Assembly: GCA_021464415.1 (NCBI GenBank)
Contig: CM038471.1
Coordinates: 9,513,386-9,577,385 of the forward strand
Length of the DNA: 64,000 nucleotides
Direction: 5' to 3'
Source of the DNA: Lonicera japonica
Taxonomy: Eukaryota; Streptophyta; Magnoliopsida; Dipsacales; Caprifoliaceae
Part shown: positions 36,701-43,221 of the stretch, in pieces
How positions within the stretch are numbered: the first letter of the stretch is position 1
Layout: each line of letters begins with the position of its first letter
Program-made: the position numbers and the translations under genes
Notes under the pieces: generated by a model
What the model saw: the letters and a program-made list of their open reading frames with translations, nothing else
The model's database searches: none
Told to the model about the DNA's origin: nothing

Positions 36701-39218
36701 TGCACAAGAAACTAGTTTAGGATATTGTGTGACATAATTGATGTGCTAAATTCTACAATAGTAAAAAATATATATATATATTTAATTCTTGAACCACATA
36801 TTGATTAGGTTAAATTTATTGCGTAAATATTTAAAAGAACTGTCAAAATGAATACGTACTTAATTCGAGATGGAGAGGGGAAGGGAATATATATAATTGA
36901 AACTTTTACCGTTCTTCCCTCCCAAAGTTGTTTAAGCCTACTGCGACGTAGTCGAAGTCCAACGAGAACATCTGCTTCAAACATTATTGGCAGAGAATTT
37001 GAAGGATATTTGTCCCAATCAATCCAACATAGCTCATCAGGAATATAATCAGGACCTCTAGGAATGCAGACGTTATGAATTTCTAGTAATCTTAGTTTAG
37101 TCATCTTTCTAAAGGCTTTAGTCCCCATTTCAATTGGGTATTCTCGTTCGTGGGGATATTCCAGCAGTATGCATTGGGGATGCAACAGTATGCCTTCAAT
37201 GTTTTCACCGTGCTTCTCATTATTATGCTCCTAACAACCATAAATAAACAAAATCCAGTATATATAATTAGTAACTGAAGAAACATATACACATACATAT
37301 AACATTTCATTTATTATTATATTCACTTCTTGTTAATTGCAATTCAATTGGAGGATCGAGAATTATAGTTTAAAGAATTTCTCACCGTGCTTCTTGTTAA
37401 TACACGTTCAACATCACTGGTATCCCACAATCTGCTATACTTCCAAGGCTCTCGAGGAAAATTCTGACAAACGATATGCCGACCCATTTCTCGTACCAAT
37501 TGATGCATAGAAACAAAACCATTTGAACGATAAATAAGTGATTTATGAGCGAGAATAGGTATGGAATGATTCGGGTAAAAATCAAAACTGTCAAGTATTC
37601 TTGCTGCAACATCTTCTTTCGTCCATCCTTCGAAGAAACATGCAATATCTAGGAAGGTATTTTGCACACTTTCTTCCAAACCATCAAAACCTATTTTTAG
37701 TTTTTTAAGAATATCTCCATCCAAGCCTACTTCCCTTAGTTTTCGTAATGAATCTTTCCAAAAATTCAAATCTTCACCGCGTAGTGCAGAACCCAAGACT
37801 TTAAGAGCTAAAGGAAGTCGACCACAATACTCTATAACTTGAACTGAGAGCTCCTTGAAATCTTCTGCAGGACACATATCATCAAAGGCCCTCCAATGGA
37901 ATAGCTTGGTAGCTTCAACACAATCTAATAAACTCACGTCATATATTTGGACCTCCTTACGATCAACAAGCAGTTTCCTATCCCTAGTTGTTATTATAAT
38001 TCTACTCCCCGGACCAAACCACTCATGACTTCCAGCTAACGCTTCTAATTGCTTTGGACTATCAACATCGTCAAGAACAAGAAGAAGCCTTCTAGACCGC
38101 AGCCTTGTCTTCATTAGCGCAATTCCATCCAAATCATTTGCTATCTGCAAATCCTTCACCCCTAGGGTTCCGGAAAGGAGGTGCTGTTGTAAACTTGTGA
38201 GACCACCCTTCTTTGATGCTTCACCAACTTCATCAAGAAAATAGGCAACTTCAAACCAATCTTTAATTTGACCATAAACGGCCCTTGCTAAAGTTGACTT
38301 GCCTATTCCACTCAATCCCCATATGCCAACAGTGTGAACATCATTGGACTCTTTAGCCAACAACAAAGTCACCTCCTCTATACGAGACTTCATTCCAACT
38401 AGACCCTTATCTTCAATTTTAATTTTAGATGGGAGTTTACTCCAAATCTTTTTGACAATTCGGTCAATAAATTTCGATTCATGCCTGTAAATTTTAAAGG
38501 TTGTAAATAAGAAAATATAGTAAAGAAACACAACAATTATATACGACATGGTTTTTTTTTGTTCTTTAATTTAAAACCTCTTAATTCTAAATAGACCACC
38601 ATTTCAATCTTAAGTGCAATCAAACAGCACCTAAAATAAATAAATAAATAAATAAATAAATTGTGAAGTCATTAAGTATGAGGATATAGTAGTAGGATTA
38701 GTTTACCCATCTGCAGTTTTGTTCAATTCCAATCCAGATAAGTTTGCTGAATCTGTAAGAATATTTTTCCAGATTTGGACCTTGTCCGAGTCGTGTTTGC
38801 GAAACATTTCTCCAAAATGCCCTTCCTGTTTTCGTACATCTGAAGGCTCGACGTCATAGAAGATTGGAATAACTGTTTGTTTCTTCCGTGATTTACTACT
38901 GCATTCCATGATTTTCACAAGTTCATCTAAACACCACCGCGAAGAAGCATAGTTTTTGGAGAAAACGACGATGGCAAAGCTTGACTCCTCAATGGCTTTG
39001 ATGAGAGCGGGTGAGATTGATTCCCCTGTTTCAAGCCTCTCGTCGTCCTTGAATGTGTAGATGCCACTCCTTTCAAGAGCAGAGTAGAGATGATCAACGA
39101 AACTCTTCCTAGTGTCTTCCCCTCGAAAGCTTAAGAATACGTCGTACTTCCACCTATGATCTCCTGCCGAAGAAGAAGAAGCAACTTGTACTTCGGAAAC
39201 CTCTTCAATTGTTACCAT
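12109..39218 (-). CDS. TIR-NB-ARC-LRR (TNL) disease resistance protein, five exons, giant intron 3
   Basis: This is an intracellular plant immune receptor; no specific pathogen ligand can be inferred. Joining five exons gives an uninterrupted frame of about 1,208 codons: 39218-38707, 38484-37386, 37230-36910, 14319-13243 and 12726-12109. All four introns start GT and end AG on the minus strand. Phases match: a split Gly codon at intron 1, phase 0 at the other three. Domain order is TIR (residues ~24-160), NB-ARC (~197-530), linker plus LRR (~545-1003), then a post-LRR C-JID. Family length is normal (1,000-1,250). Intron 3 is ~22.6 kb and filled with nested TEs; the other introns are 0.15-0.52 kb. 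A prediction pipeline could split this into two genes at intron 3, but the matched phase and domain continuity (LWEGRT then [19 protein letters not shown]) argue for one. Confidence 0.82.
12797..13176. mobile_element. Long-inverted-repeat MITE in TNL intron 4
   Basis: The left arm has ggctccagaaagga, aactaaagaatggac, then gagagggtaaatgattga and gatgaaatttggtg. The right arm reverse-complements to gcttcagaaagg, atctaaagaaca, then gagggggtaaatgattga and gatgaaacttag. The arms are over 100 nt and give a stem-loop of about 380 bp. Related copies lie at 15336-15722 and 41735-42075. No TSD is certain. It fills most of intron 4. Confidence 0.7.
13243..14319 (-). CDS. TNL exon 4: leucine-rich repeats
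   Basis: The acceptor ttatataacag precedes [20 protein letters not shown] at 14319. The donor is cttgag/gttctt at 13243. The exon has about ten TNL-type LRRs, for example [53 protein letters not shown] and [15 protein letters not shown]. These carry the alternating NLSGC and T.I.ELPSSI patterns of TNL LRRs. If intron 4 were retained, the frame would close a few codons later (LEVLY stop at 13231). It lies ~22.6 kb from exon 3. Confidence 0.85.
14320..15335. repeat. Start of TNL intron 3 (acceptor side), with a ~141-bp tandem duplication
   Basis: This stretch is non-coding. Two adjacent copies of a ~141-bp block (about 14863-15003 and 15004-15143) share tacttatttaacat, gag-tcatc-tagcact, gttcttta-taacat, then ctcaaattaat and gtctcaatcttttgtg. 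A short hairpin (gtggtgggc ... gcccaccac) lies near 14811-14840. The segment gcttta-acttatatatg near 15231 recurs near 36500, on the other side of the TE stack. Confidence 0.6.
15336..15722. mobile_element. Second copy of the long-inverted-repeat MITE
   Basis: The left end is caagctccagaaagag and the right end reverse-complements to caagctccaaaaaggg. Internal arms repeat the attaatggttgga/gatgaaatttggta pairing seen in the copy at 12797-13176. A run of T then G lies near 15420-15447. The element lies within TNL intron 3, just outside the hAT relic. Confidence 0.65.
16081..16986 (+). repeat. 5' LTR of the gypsy element
   Basis: It runs from tgatgtgatccggcc to ttcgcatca, 906 bp. It has short leader-like repeats and ends with a stretch that partly duplicates the adjoining PBS (cattggtatcagaa before the true tggtatcagagc). 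Relative to the 3' LTR it retains ~35 bp (tacgggtcaaggattcac and following) that the 3' copy lacks. Confidence 0.92.
16988..16999 (+). other. Primer-binding site (tRNA-iMet type)
   Basis: tggtatcagagc lies one base after the 5' LTR end, where reverse transcription would be primed. The same core occurs imperfectly ~26 bp upstream inside the LTR. Confidence 0.85.
17000..18033 (+). other. Untranslated leader of the gypsy element
   Basis: This stretch has no open frame. It contains short internal repeats around gtgaatactgatatcatg and gtgaatagtgatttcatg (about 17130-17200) and A-runs. A gag gene would be expected here in a complete element and is not recognisable. Confidence 0.6.
18034..19740 (+). 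CDS. Chimeric gypsy polyprotein: catalytically altered protease-like and RT-like segments
   Basis: The ORF has 568 residues. Residues ~85-200 match the retropepsin region of plant gypsy Pol ([22 protein letters not shown], [17 protein letters not shown]), but the catalytic Asp is Tyr104 (LIIYGGFC). Residues ~218-310 are a Lys/Glu-rich coiled-coil-like stretch. Residues ~389-484 resemble the reverse transcriptase palm and thumb: [16 protein letters not shown] for GLYEW..MPFGL.NAP, FDH (431-433) for the FDD box, and [16 protein letters not shown] for LKKC.F....V.FLG. The last ~80 residues are not recognised. The frame stays open although both active sites are lost. It is probably a non-autonomous element product, not a host gene. 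No Met context singles out a start; this is the first ATG. Confidence 0.75.
   Translation: MFEDEDCYRFEEMVATAYEQAKRRSKSLPSQMPNEVKSKAPVESTASIESMSSLKIMETNQFEEIEEQAVEGELLAKCGDPSVRANVFRTRCLVQEKVCSLIIYGGFCSNFASTIMIEKLNMLTFKHPCPYKLQWLNDNGVIRVNEQVLISLSIGKYKDEVLCDVVPMQADHMILGRQWQLHRQVNYNRISNKYSFKMNGKTITLVPLPPKQAHEDQMKLQKESDQKRESEQKKECSEQKKKSGKEKKESIERKRIENEISGECKEKDCEKKETQLIVIEGQLERKIKESDEKREAEVKEREKEILVASSENESEGRQKNCCTKMSREVFLNTNKFNLDLQISILSSMQEIVGQSQGQVELEHGKQVLRQGFGEFFKLELVSCSPKKLFGFKIKCGLFEWVTNSMNLNNAFVSLNNQNFEPFLGKIVLKGFDHWNITLSCSNSSLNYYLSISWNDQLLMMNFDELTADLKKCTLGTNETMFLFFDESVVGKPDLAGELNSMVAVELNEFERNTKIICRGDQGISKAAMEARRIFAKGREEIIAKEQELKVDEVDHVDFIGVDKYNFHP
19741..20162 (+). pseudogene. 3' remnant of gypsy pol and polypurine tract
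   Basis: A duplicated ~85-bp segment (ttcattggagt ... cggaggatcg, twice) follows the stop. Another frame then reads [20 protein letters not shown] and ends in glutamates. The DSRTN motif followed by acidic residues is typical of the C-terminal end of gypsy Pol just before the 3' LTR. The purine tract at about 20149-20162 is the likely plus-strand primer. Confidence 0.6.
20163..21033 (+). repeat. 3' LTR of the gypsy element
   Basis: It runs from tgatgtaatccggcc to gtttgtgtca, 871 bp. It is highly similar to the 5' LTR with scattered substitutions and a ~35-bp deletion near its 3' part. The divergence shows the insertion is not recent. Confidence 0.92.
21039..21315 (+). other. hAT relic sequence between the gypsy and LINE insertions
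   Basis: This stretch is non-coding and belongs to the hAT body. A ~60-bp tandem duplication (gttttcattatcaattta, then gctccctca, twice) lies near 21130-21220, and gtgtttgtgaatgctt is repeated near 21245 and 21275. It is probably the 5' UTR or an intron of the old transposase gene. Confidence 0.5.
21316..21398 (+). pseudogene. hAT transposase fragment, part 1 (split by LINE)
   Basis: The translation [20 protein letters not shown], then PFN, matches the start of the DUF659 region of plant hAT transposases (CR.IGR.....L.FN). It continues at 31896 as VNYPFWK and [13 protein letters not shown] once the LINE is removed. This is independent evidence for the LINE boundaries. Confidence 0.75.
21533..21997 (-). 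pseudogene. LINE ORF2 C-terminus (zf-RVT region)
   Basis: The minus-strand translation contains [20 protein letters not shown] and [20 protein letters not shown]. The W.IW.ERN.R.F pattern is typical of the C-terminal part of plant LINE ORF2. The ORF ends at 21533, about 130 bp before the poly-A end. Confidence 0.7.
22344..24252 (-). pseudogene. LINE ORF2 reverse transcriptase, broken
   Basis: The pieces, in order, are RT N-terminus 24252-23836 ([25 protein letters not shown]), 23805-23545 ([29 protein letters not shown]), 23537-22974 ([33 protein letters not shown]) and 22919-22344 ([39 protein letters not shown]). The catalytic FADD box reads FAND ([10 protein letters not shown]), so one metal-binding Asp is lost. 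Stops and frameshifts separate the pieces. Confidence 0.85.
24439..25290 (-). pseudogene. LINE ORF2 endonuclease domain, broken
   Basis: The minus strand first shows, in shifted frames, a WNVRG-type start and [11 protein letters not shown], the AP-endonuclease signature. It then gives [13 protein letters not shown], a TAA at ~24894, [40 protein letters not shown] and [10 protein letters not shown] ending in TSDHCLLVL. The order is normal for L1-type endonuclease. A copia inserted at 25294, just upstream of this ORF. Confidence 0.8.
25294..25451 (+). repeat. 5' LTR, copia element 1
   Basis: This is a short 158-bp LTR with a TATA-like motif (atgtatatataaatg, near 25384-25398). It ends in CA directly before the PBS. 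Confidence 0.9.
26067..27028 (+). pseudogene. Copia 1 Gag with CCHC zinc knuckle, broken
   Basis: The N-terminal part (26067-26318) reads [20 protein letters not shown], the UBN2/Gag start, and stops at ~26318. The second part (26450-27028) continues [19 protein letters not shown] and ends in [14 protein letters not shown], a CCHC nucleocapsid knuckle. A frameshift and stops lie between them (26319-26449). Confidence 0.8.
27085..28192 (+). pseudogene. Copia 1 protease and integrase, broken
   Basis: Protease: [19 protein letters not shown], with an intact DSGA. A TAA at ~27300 precedes [15 protein letters not shown]. Integrase: [16 protein letters not shown] with the CESCQ zinc-binding pair, [20 protein letters not shown], then stops (MI*, PS**), followed by [16 protein letters not shown]. 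The DDE triad residues are recognisable but the frame is interrupted at the third. Confidence 0.8.
28529..28954 (+). pseudogene. Copia 1 residual RT fused to the RNase H tail
   Basis: The ORF starts in the RT N-terminal region ([20 protein letters not shown] then [10 protein letters not shown]). At ~28835 it jumps without losing frame to the very end of RNase H ([27 protein letters not shown]). An internal deletion of most of RT and RNase H, roughly 1.2 kb by comparison with an intact copia, has fused the two. Confidence 0.8.
29016..29173 (+). repeat. 3' LTR, copia element 1
   Basis: 158 bp, the same length as the 5' copy, with about 11 substitutions. It is directly preceded by a polypurine tract and followed by the aatag TSD and then LINE ORF1 sequence. 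Confidence 0.9.
29236..31077 (-). pseudogene. LINE ORF1 (DUF4283-like nucleic-acid-binding protein), broken
   Basis: On the minus strand the order is 31077-30781 ([32 protein letters not shown]), then 30668-30168 ([60 protein letters not shown]), then 30186-29923 and 29439-29236 with acidic, low-complexity sequence. The GLPL.W-type motif and the K.GG..G.IP..I region fit the DUF4283 ORF1 of plant L1 elements. Stops and frameshifts separate the segments. Confidence 0.7.
31100..31881 (-). other. LINE 5' UTR
   Basis: On the minus strand this is CT-rich (ctctctctagaagatg and ccaccacctctaacc-type sequence) and non-coding. A short direct repeat (atatctccactatatgag, twice, near 31270 and 31311) is present. 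It ends at the 14-bp TSD. The GA-rich ORFs on the plus strand are artefacts of this composition. Confidence 0.6.
31896..32112 (+). pseudogene. hAT transposase fragment, part 2 (DUF659), split by LINE and copia 2
   Basis: The translation [20 protein letters not shown], then [20 protein letters not shown] and MSAGWID, is the conserved GPG.KPPS..ELR ... YGCSIM.DGW block of plant hAT (BED/DUF659) transposases. A 1-nt frameshift lies near 31908 relative to part 1. After GWID the frame switches to a DVPSDEE-like tail that continues beyond the copia at 35783 as FVGKG. That suggests most of the transposase was deleted before the copia arrived. Confidence 0.8.
32113..32284 (+). repeat. 5' LTR, copia element 2
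   Basis: 172 bp, starting tgttaagatttgtat and ending ctcaca, with a TATA-like tttgtatatatt. It is followed at 32285 by a PBS with two mismatches to the usual tggtatcagagc. Confidence 0.88.
32640..33750 (+). pseudogene. Copia 2 gag remnant, protease and integrase, broken
   Basis: A short gag start ([20 protein letters not shown]) joins almost directly to a protease region, so most of gag is deleted. The protease active site reads NSGA ([12 protein letters not shown]) in place of DSGA. Integrase follows: [45 protein letters not shown], then stops and [14 protein letters not shown]. At least six in-frame stops are visible. Confidence 0.8.
33780..35622 (+). pseudogene. Copia 2 reverse transcriptase and RNase H, broken
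   Basis: A Pro/Ser-rich linker (33807-34112) precedes [20 protein letters not shown], a decayed [35 protein letters not shown], and the active-site box YVDNIVITG (normally YVDD), so one catalytic Asp is Asn. RNase H follows in pieces, ending [19 protein letters not shown] and [12 protein letters not shown]. Stops and frameshifts occur at ~34110, 34134, 34420, 34815 and 35160-35400. Confidence 0.85.
35630..35777 (+). repeat. 3' LTR, copia element 2
   Basis: 148 bp, shorter than the 5' copy through a deletion between short direct repeats. Its terminal dinucleotide is mutated from CA to TA. It is followed by the gaaga TSD. Confidence 0.88.
35783..36909. other. Rest of hAT relic and donor-side part of TNL intron 3
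   Basis: 35783-36135 is AT-rich hAT subterminal sequence ending in the cagtgttctaaaaggcg terminus (reverse complement). 36136-36909 is intron sequence without a gene. It includes a segment (acttatatatgtattaat near 36507) also present near 15237, a (ta)n run near 36768-36781, and on the minus strand an AATAAA (36820-36815) just inside the intron 3 donor. Confidence 0.6.
36815..36820 (-). promoter_or_regulatory. Candidate premature polyadenylation signal in TNL intron 3
   Basis: AATAAA on the gene strand, ~90 nt past the exon 3 donor and overlapping the codons that end the read-through frame (stop at 36805). If used, it would give a message for a ~678-residue TIR-NB-ARC protein without LRRs. 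Plant poly(A) signals are loose, so the hexamer alone is weak evidence. Confidence 0.3.
36910..37230 (-). CDS. TNL exon 3: NB-ARC to LRR linker
   Basis: The acceptor tggttgttag precedes [20 protein letters not shown] at 37230. The donor acg/gtaaaag is at 36910. It contains the NL linker and first LRR typical of TNLs ([53 protein letters not shown]). LxxLRLxxSxLKQLWEG is the conserved end of this exon in TNLs and is normally followed by K.L..LK.IDLS, which is exactly what exon 4 supplies 22.6 kb away. Confidence 0.88.
37386..38484 (-). CDS. TNL exon 2: NB-ARC nucleotide-binding switch
   Basis: The exon encodes the ATP/ADP switch of the receptor. Motifs in order are [14 protein letters not shown]-loop GLSGIGKST (~227-235), kinase-2 [28 protein letters not shown] variant [28 protein letters not shown], and the MHD position [10 protein letters not shown], where the usual Asp is Gln (MHQ, ~497-499, codon 37502-37500). 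It starts after tttacag and ends at acg/gtgag. Read-through beyond the donor soon stops. Confidence 0.92.
38707..39218 (-). CDS. TNL exon 1: TIR domain
   Basis: The ATG at 39218 gives [11 protein letters not shown], a Ser-rich linker, then [60 protein letters not shown] and [20 protein letters not shown]. The SRWCLDEL box holds the Glu that is catalytic in plant TIR NADases, and the conserved [12 protein letters not shown] start is intact. The donor is gatgg/gtaaac. Length (~170 residues) is normal for a TIR exon. Confidence 0.93.
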
Positions 39219-39395
39219 ACTTTTGCTTAATTTTAAAGCTAAGCTTCAGTGAGTGAGAAAAAGATATGTAGATTGATGGGAACAGAAAACCCTCAGTCCC
39301 AACTCAAAATGAAGAACAACAACACTACTACTCTTATTCTTGCTCTTAATCTCTCGCTTGAAAATATGACAATGTACCACTGCTACTACTCCTCC

Positions 39396-39403
39396 CTTTA
39401 TAG
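39396..39403 (-). promoter_or_regulatory. Candidate TATA box of the TNL gene
   Basis: On the minus strand this reads ctataaag, ~180 bp upstream of the ATG, which would leave a 5' UTR of ~150 nt. W-box cores (TTGACT, minus strand) lie farther upstream at 39601-39605 and 39772-39776, a motif bound by WRKY factors and common upstream of immune genes. All are short motifs that can occur by chance. Confidence 0.4.
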
Positions 39404-39419
39404 TACCACTAGGGGTAAC

Positions 39420-41340
39420 CAATGTACTTGCTTTAACTCATGTAAATTATTTATCACCTGGATCATAAATTCAAAGACATACATAAGTATAGACATACAT
39501 AAGAATTGCATATTACAATTGCATAGCCAGGAACAAAATACTAAAACGCATATGCATAGAAGATACAAAAGATTAAAGGGATTAAAGCTATATAACTTTA
39601 GTCAAACCTAAAAGCATTAGCCACAGACGGAAATTTAAATAATAATTAATATGGAAAAAACTAGGAAAGTAGAAGGGAAGGGATTATAGTATTGAGCCTC
39701 TTTGGTTGGACGAAAAGAAATCCTTGCAATCTGAAAACAAACTTCAAAATATAAATTTGTGGAAATTAAAAGTCAAACAGTGATGGGAAAGTAAAACATA
39801 CAGAAAAAAAAATTTACTTCTTTCCTCCATCTCAAATGAAAAATCCAAATTTTCTAATTTATATTTTACATACCTCAAATTTAGAACTTCACTTTGTTAC
39901 CATGGTAAGTATTATCATTTGACCATTGATTATGCTAATTAGGCTGAATTAAAAGATGCAAAAGGCAAACCGAGACACGGTGCAAGTAATAATTGCTTCT
40001 AGGTGATGATTTGTACACGTCCTTCCCACCTTTGCTCAAAGAAATCCCACCAAAAAGGAGAGAAACATATCAAACAAAAACATAAAGTTCGCTATCCAAA
40101 CTAAATTGTATACAAACCTAACCACGATGAAATCATTTACAAAGTATTCCCTCCATACCCATAGAGTAGCAGAGTAGGGAAGGTGTTCAAAAAGCAGACA
40201 ATCTGAGAATTAAATAATAAGAAAAGGAAAGAAATGAACTGAACTGAACTGATTTAAAGGTAAAAAATAAAAATAAAAAATTATATTATTGGGTTAGTCA
40301 AGTCTAATCCAAATTTAACGTAAACCTGTTTACAATAATTAAGTGTCGGGCTCTAAGATAGCTAGGGTGAGAAACGAACCGCTTGAAAGAAGGGGAAAAA
40401 AAATAGGCACATAGAAGTAAGGAACCAAAATCAATCCAAAATTCCAAATTGATCATTCAATAGCTAGAATAAGAGGAAGAAACCAAATCAATCCAGAATT
40501 CCAAATCAAATTCTCACTCTGACCCCGGTTTGTGTGTAAGAACAAACTATTCCTAGTTTTTGAAGAGAGAAAAAGAAAGATAAGACAGCAAATTGGGCCA
40601 TTGGGGGCAAATCCCTGATTAATCTAGTCTTGGAAACATTAAAATCGCAGGTATTTATTTAGGCGGGATTAGTATTCAGCTAAAAGCATTACCCACAGAC
40701 TTAAATTCATTAAATTGAAATACAAATAATAATAATAATTAATATTATGGGTATGTATGTATAAGTTTAGAACCAAAAATTCAGCAAGGAAATACTTCTT
40801 AAGTGGGAGTAGGAGGGAAGGTAACGGATAAATTACAGTAATTAGCCTAAGGAAATTGAAAAATGGTACAACAACTTTGAGGATTCTTGGGATCTGAATC
40901 AAGTATCTGAATCCATCCATCCATCATTTTAAACCCTAATGATTGACAAAATATTATTTATAAATAAAAGATTGCATACATACGTCCATAGAATGAGATA
41001 CTGCTATGTAAGTCTCCGGCTCTGGAAGCCGCACGCGAATCTGGGCGATTCAGAGTAGTCAGTTTGCTTAGATCCAACTATCACTTTTTTTCACTAAACA
41101 CCCCCTCCCCCTCCCCCCCAATATTCTAAAAGTGTCAAGTTATGATAGTTTAGGGGGTTTAGTGCTAAAAAGTGATAGTTTGAAGGGGGTTAGTGTTTTT
41201 TACCTAATTTTATATAAGGGTATTTATGTAATTTTAGAGGTTAAGTGATAATATCTAATAGTTTAAGAGGATTTAGTGTCATTTTTAAAAGAGGGGGGTG
41301 TTTAGTGCAAAAAGTGATAATTTGAGGAAGTTTAGTGTTT
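39420..41340. other. TNL upstream region, no gene seen
   Basis: The region is AT-rich and has no credible ORF. The segment ~40880-41010 (gatctgaatcaagtatc, ccatccatc, then tgcatacatacgtcc and cagaatgagata) recurs at ~42200-42340, so part of this region is duplicated downstream. A local repeat of tagtgtttttta-type sequence near 41150-41350 (gtgatagtttgagggg, gggtttagtg) gives a short decayed tandem array. Confidence 0.5.
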
Positions 41341-41699
41341 TTTACCCTATATTCTTTATTTATTTTTTTAAATTCATAAAATCAAAATTAATAGTTTTAT
41401 ATGAAAAATAGTTGTTGTTTGGCAGGTCTTGATTCATATTTTTCAATAATATTATTTTTATTAAAAAAATCATAAAATAAAAGTTAAAAATAATTAAAAA
41501 TTTGAAAAAAGAAAAACGCATAAATAAAATGATGATATGCTATTAAAATATTGTCTAAGAGACCCTCTAAAAATAGAGGGTTACATTCACAATGTCTATT
41601 CCCATTTTTTGCTAAATAAGCTAAATGGTCATTATTGTGGATTGCATAGAATAACATTTTTTGGGCTTATTCTATATATTTTCCTTCTTTATGTTAAAA

Positions 41700-41700
<1 letters not shown>
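41340..41700 (+). repeat. Non-coding repeat block, copy 1
   Basis: It contains tagttttatatg, gttgtttggcaggt, tgctattaaaatattgtc, then gaccctcta-aaaa-tagagggt (a hairpin at 41561-41582), acattcacaat and ttttttgggcttattcta. The same order recurs at ~44725-45045 and ~63680-63990. It has no ORF. Confidence 0.7.
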
Positions 41701-41730
<30 letters not shown>

Positions 41731-41734
41731 AAGA

Positions 41735-42075
41735 AGGGATTATCATTTAGAGGGGTAAATAAACTGATTTTTTTTAATAAAAATTTATAGAGATGATCTA
41801 TATGATGAATACACTCATGTTTACCAAATTTCATTAAAAATATTCATAACAAATTTCAACCTAAAAGTGGGTGACATGATCATCACTATATAGATCATTC
41901 TACAAATTTAGTGGAGATGATCTATAGGTTGAAATTTTTTAAGAAATTTAGTGGAGGTGATTTAATCACTATATAAATCATTTCTACAAATTTTCGTAAA
42001 AAATTCATCTATTTACCCCTCCAAATGGGAATTCTTTTTTTTTTTGTTAAAATAACGAATCATTCTTTATAATCT
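41735..42075. mobile_element. Degenerate long-inverted-repeat MITE (family of 12797-13176)
   Basis: The left arm gggattatcatttagaggg then gtaaataaa pairs with the right arm, whose reverse complement is gaattcccatttggagggg then taaatagatgaat. Internally there are paired gatgatctatat/aaatttagtggag segments. A further, more decayed relative lies at about 42655-42945. Confidence 0.55.
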
Positions 42076-43221
42076 AACTCTATATATATAACATATGTAA
42101 AGAAGTAGGAGGTGAACAAAATTCCCACCTTCAACTAATCATCTAAAGCTTTGAAGCTTTCCTCCCCTGCTGTATAGAAACAAACAAACAAACCATAAGA
42201 AATTGGATCTGAATCAAGGATCCAAATCCGTCCATGATTTTGAAGACTAAAAAAAACATTATTTATATATAAATAAATAAATAAATAAAAGACTGCATAC
42301 ATACATACATAAATACACAGAATGAGATGATGATTTGTGTGCTTTGTGAAGACTGATTGAAGAAGAGAAAAATTAAAGAAACGATGGAAATTAGGCAAGC
42401 CACTTTGTGTGCTGATCAATTGAGTGAATCAAATATTTAAGATTGAAAGAAAAGGGAAACGGAATACAATAATATATTCAATTATATAAACTTTCCCTTT
42501 CGCTGGAAAAAAATAAAATAAAATGGAAAGCACGCTAAAACAACCTACGAAAACAAGAGGGAAATAAGGAAAAGTTGTTTTTAATCCACTTGGCTCTTCT
42601 TTATTACAATTTGCATCTATTTTTTATTAATTAAGTCTAACTCGAGTGCTTAACTGATAGATGTTTTTATAAAACTTTGCGAAAATAATTTCTATACCGA
42701 GTATATTATCTCTATAATTTTTTATCAAAAAAATTCAATTTAGAATTGGGTGAAATAATCATCTTAAATTTCAATAAACAAAAATAACATATTTACCGAA
42801 TTTTACTACACCAGTTTCCGGTGTAAAATTCTTAATCAATTTTTATAAAGATGATATACTCGTTATAGAGATCCTCCCCATCAATTTCATGAAAAAAAAT
42901 TCAATCTTTAAACTCTCAAATTAGACCCATCTATATTATAAGGAAGCCTTTCATCAAATCTCAAATCCCTCAAAAGTCTTACCATCTTATAATCCAACTT
43001 GCACCATACCTACTTCATATTGAATTTGTATCAAGGGAAAGGGTCAGCAGCATTAGAAGGGACCAAGTGATTTCTCTTTTTAATTATAAACTTTCCCTTT
43101 CGCTGGAAAAAAATAAAATATCTAATGGTCACATTAATATTCAAATCTAAATATAATTATTTAAACTTTAAATATTACAGGAAAGCCTTCAGTCAAATCC
43201 CAAAGCCTTCATAGACTTTAA
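42076..43221. other. Upstream repeats, no gene
   Basis: 42190-42345 repeats ~40880-41010. The motif aaactttccctttcgctgg occurs at ~42488 and ~43087, and variants recur at ~43720, ~44046 and ~47960, marking pieces of a repeatedly duplicated block. (aaat)n/(atac)n microsatellites lie near 42270-42315. The minus-strand ORF at 42135-42419 is a composition artefact. Confidence 0.5.

Noticed and set aside
12109..39218. Two separate genes: a TIR-NB-ARC gene (36.9-39.2 kb) and an LRR gene (12.1-14.3 kb)
   Set aside because: Both sides of the gap have correct splice sites with matching phase 0, and protein continuity across the gap follows the TNL pattern. One gene with a long intron is more economical, though transcripts are needed to prove it.
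40669..40920. 83-codon minus-strand ORF in the TNL upstream region
   Set aside because: It is AT-rich and low in complexity, with no family resemblance. The related copy near 42.2 kb does not keep the frame.
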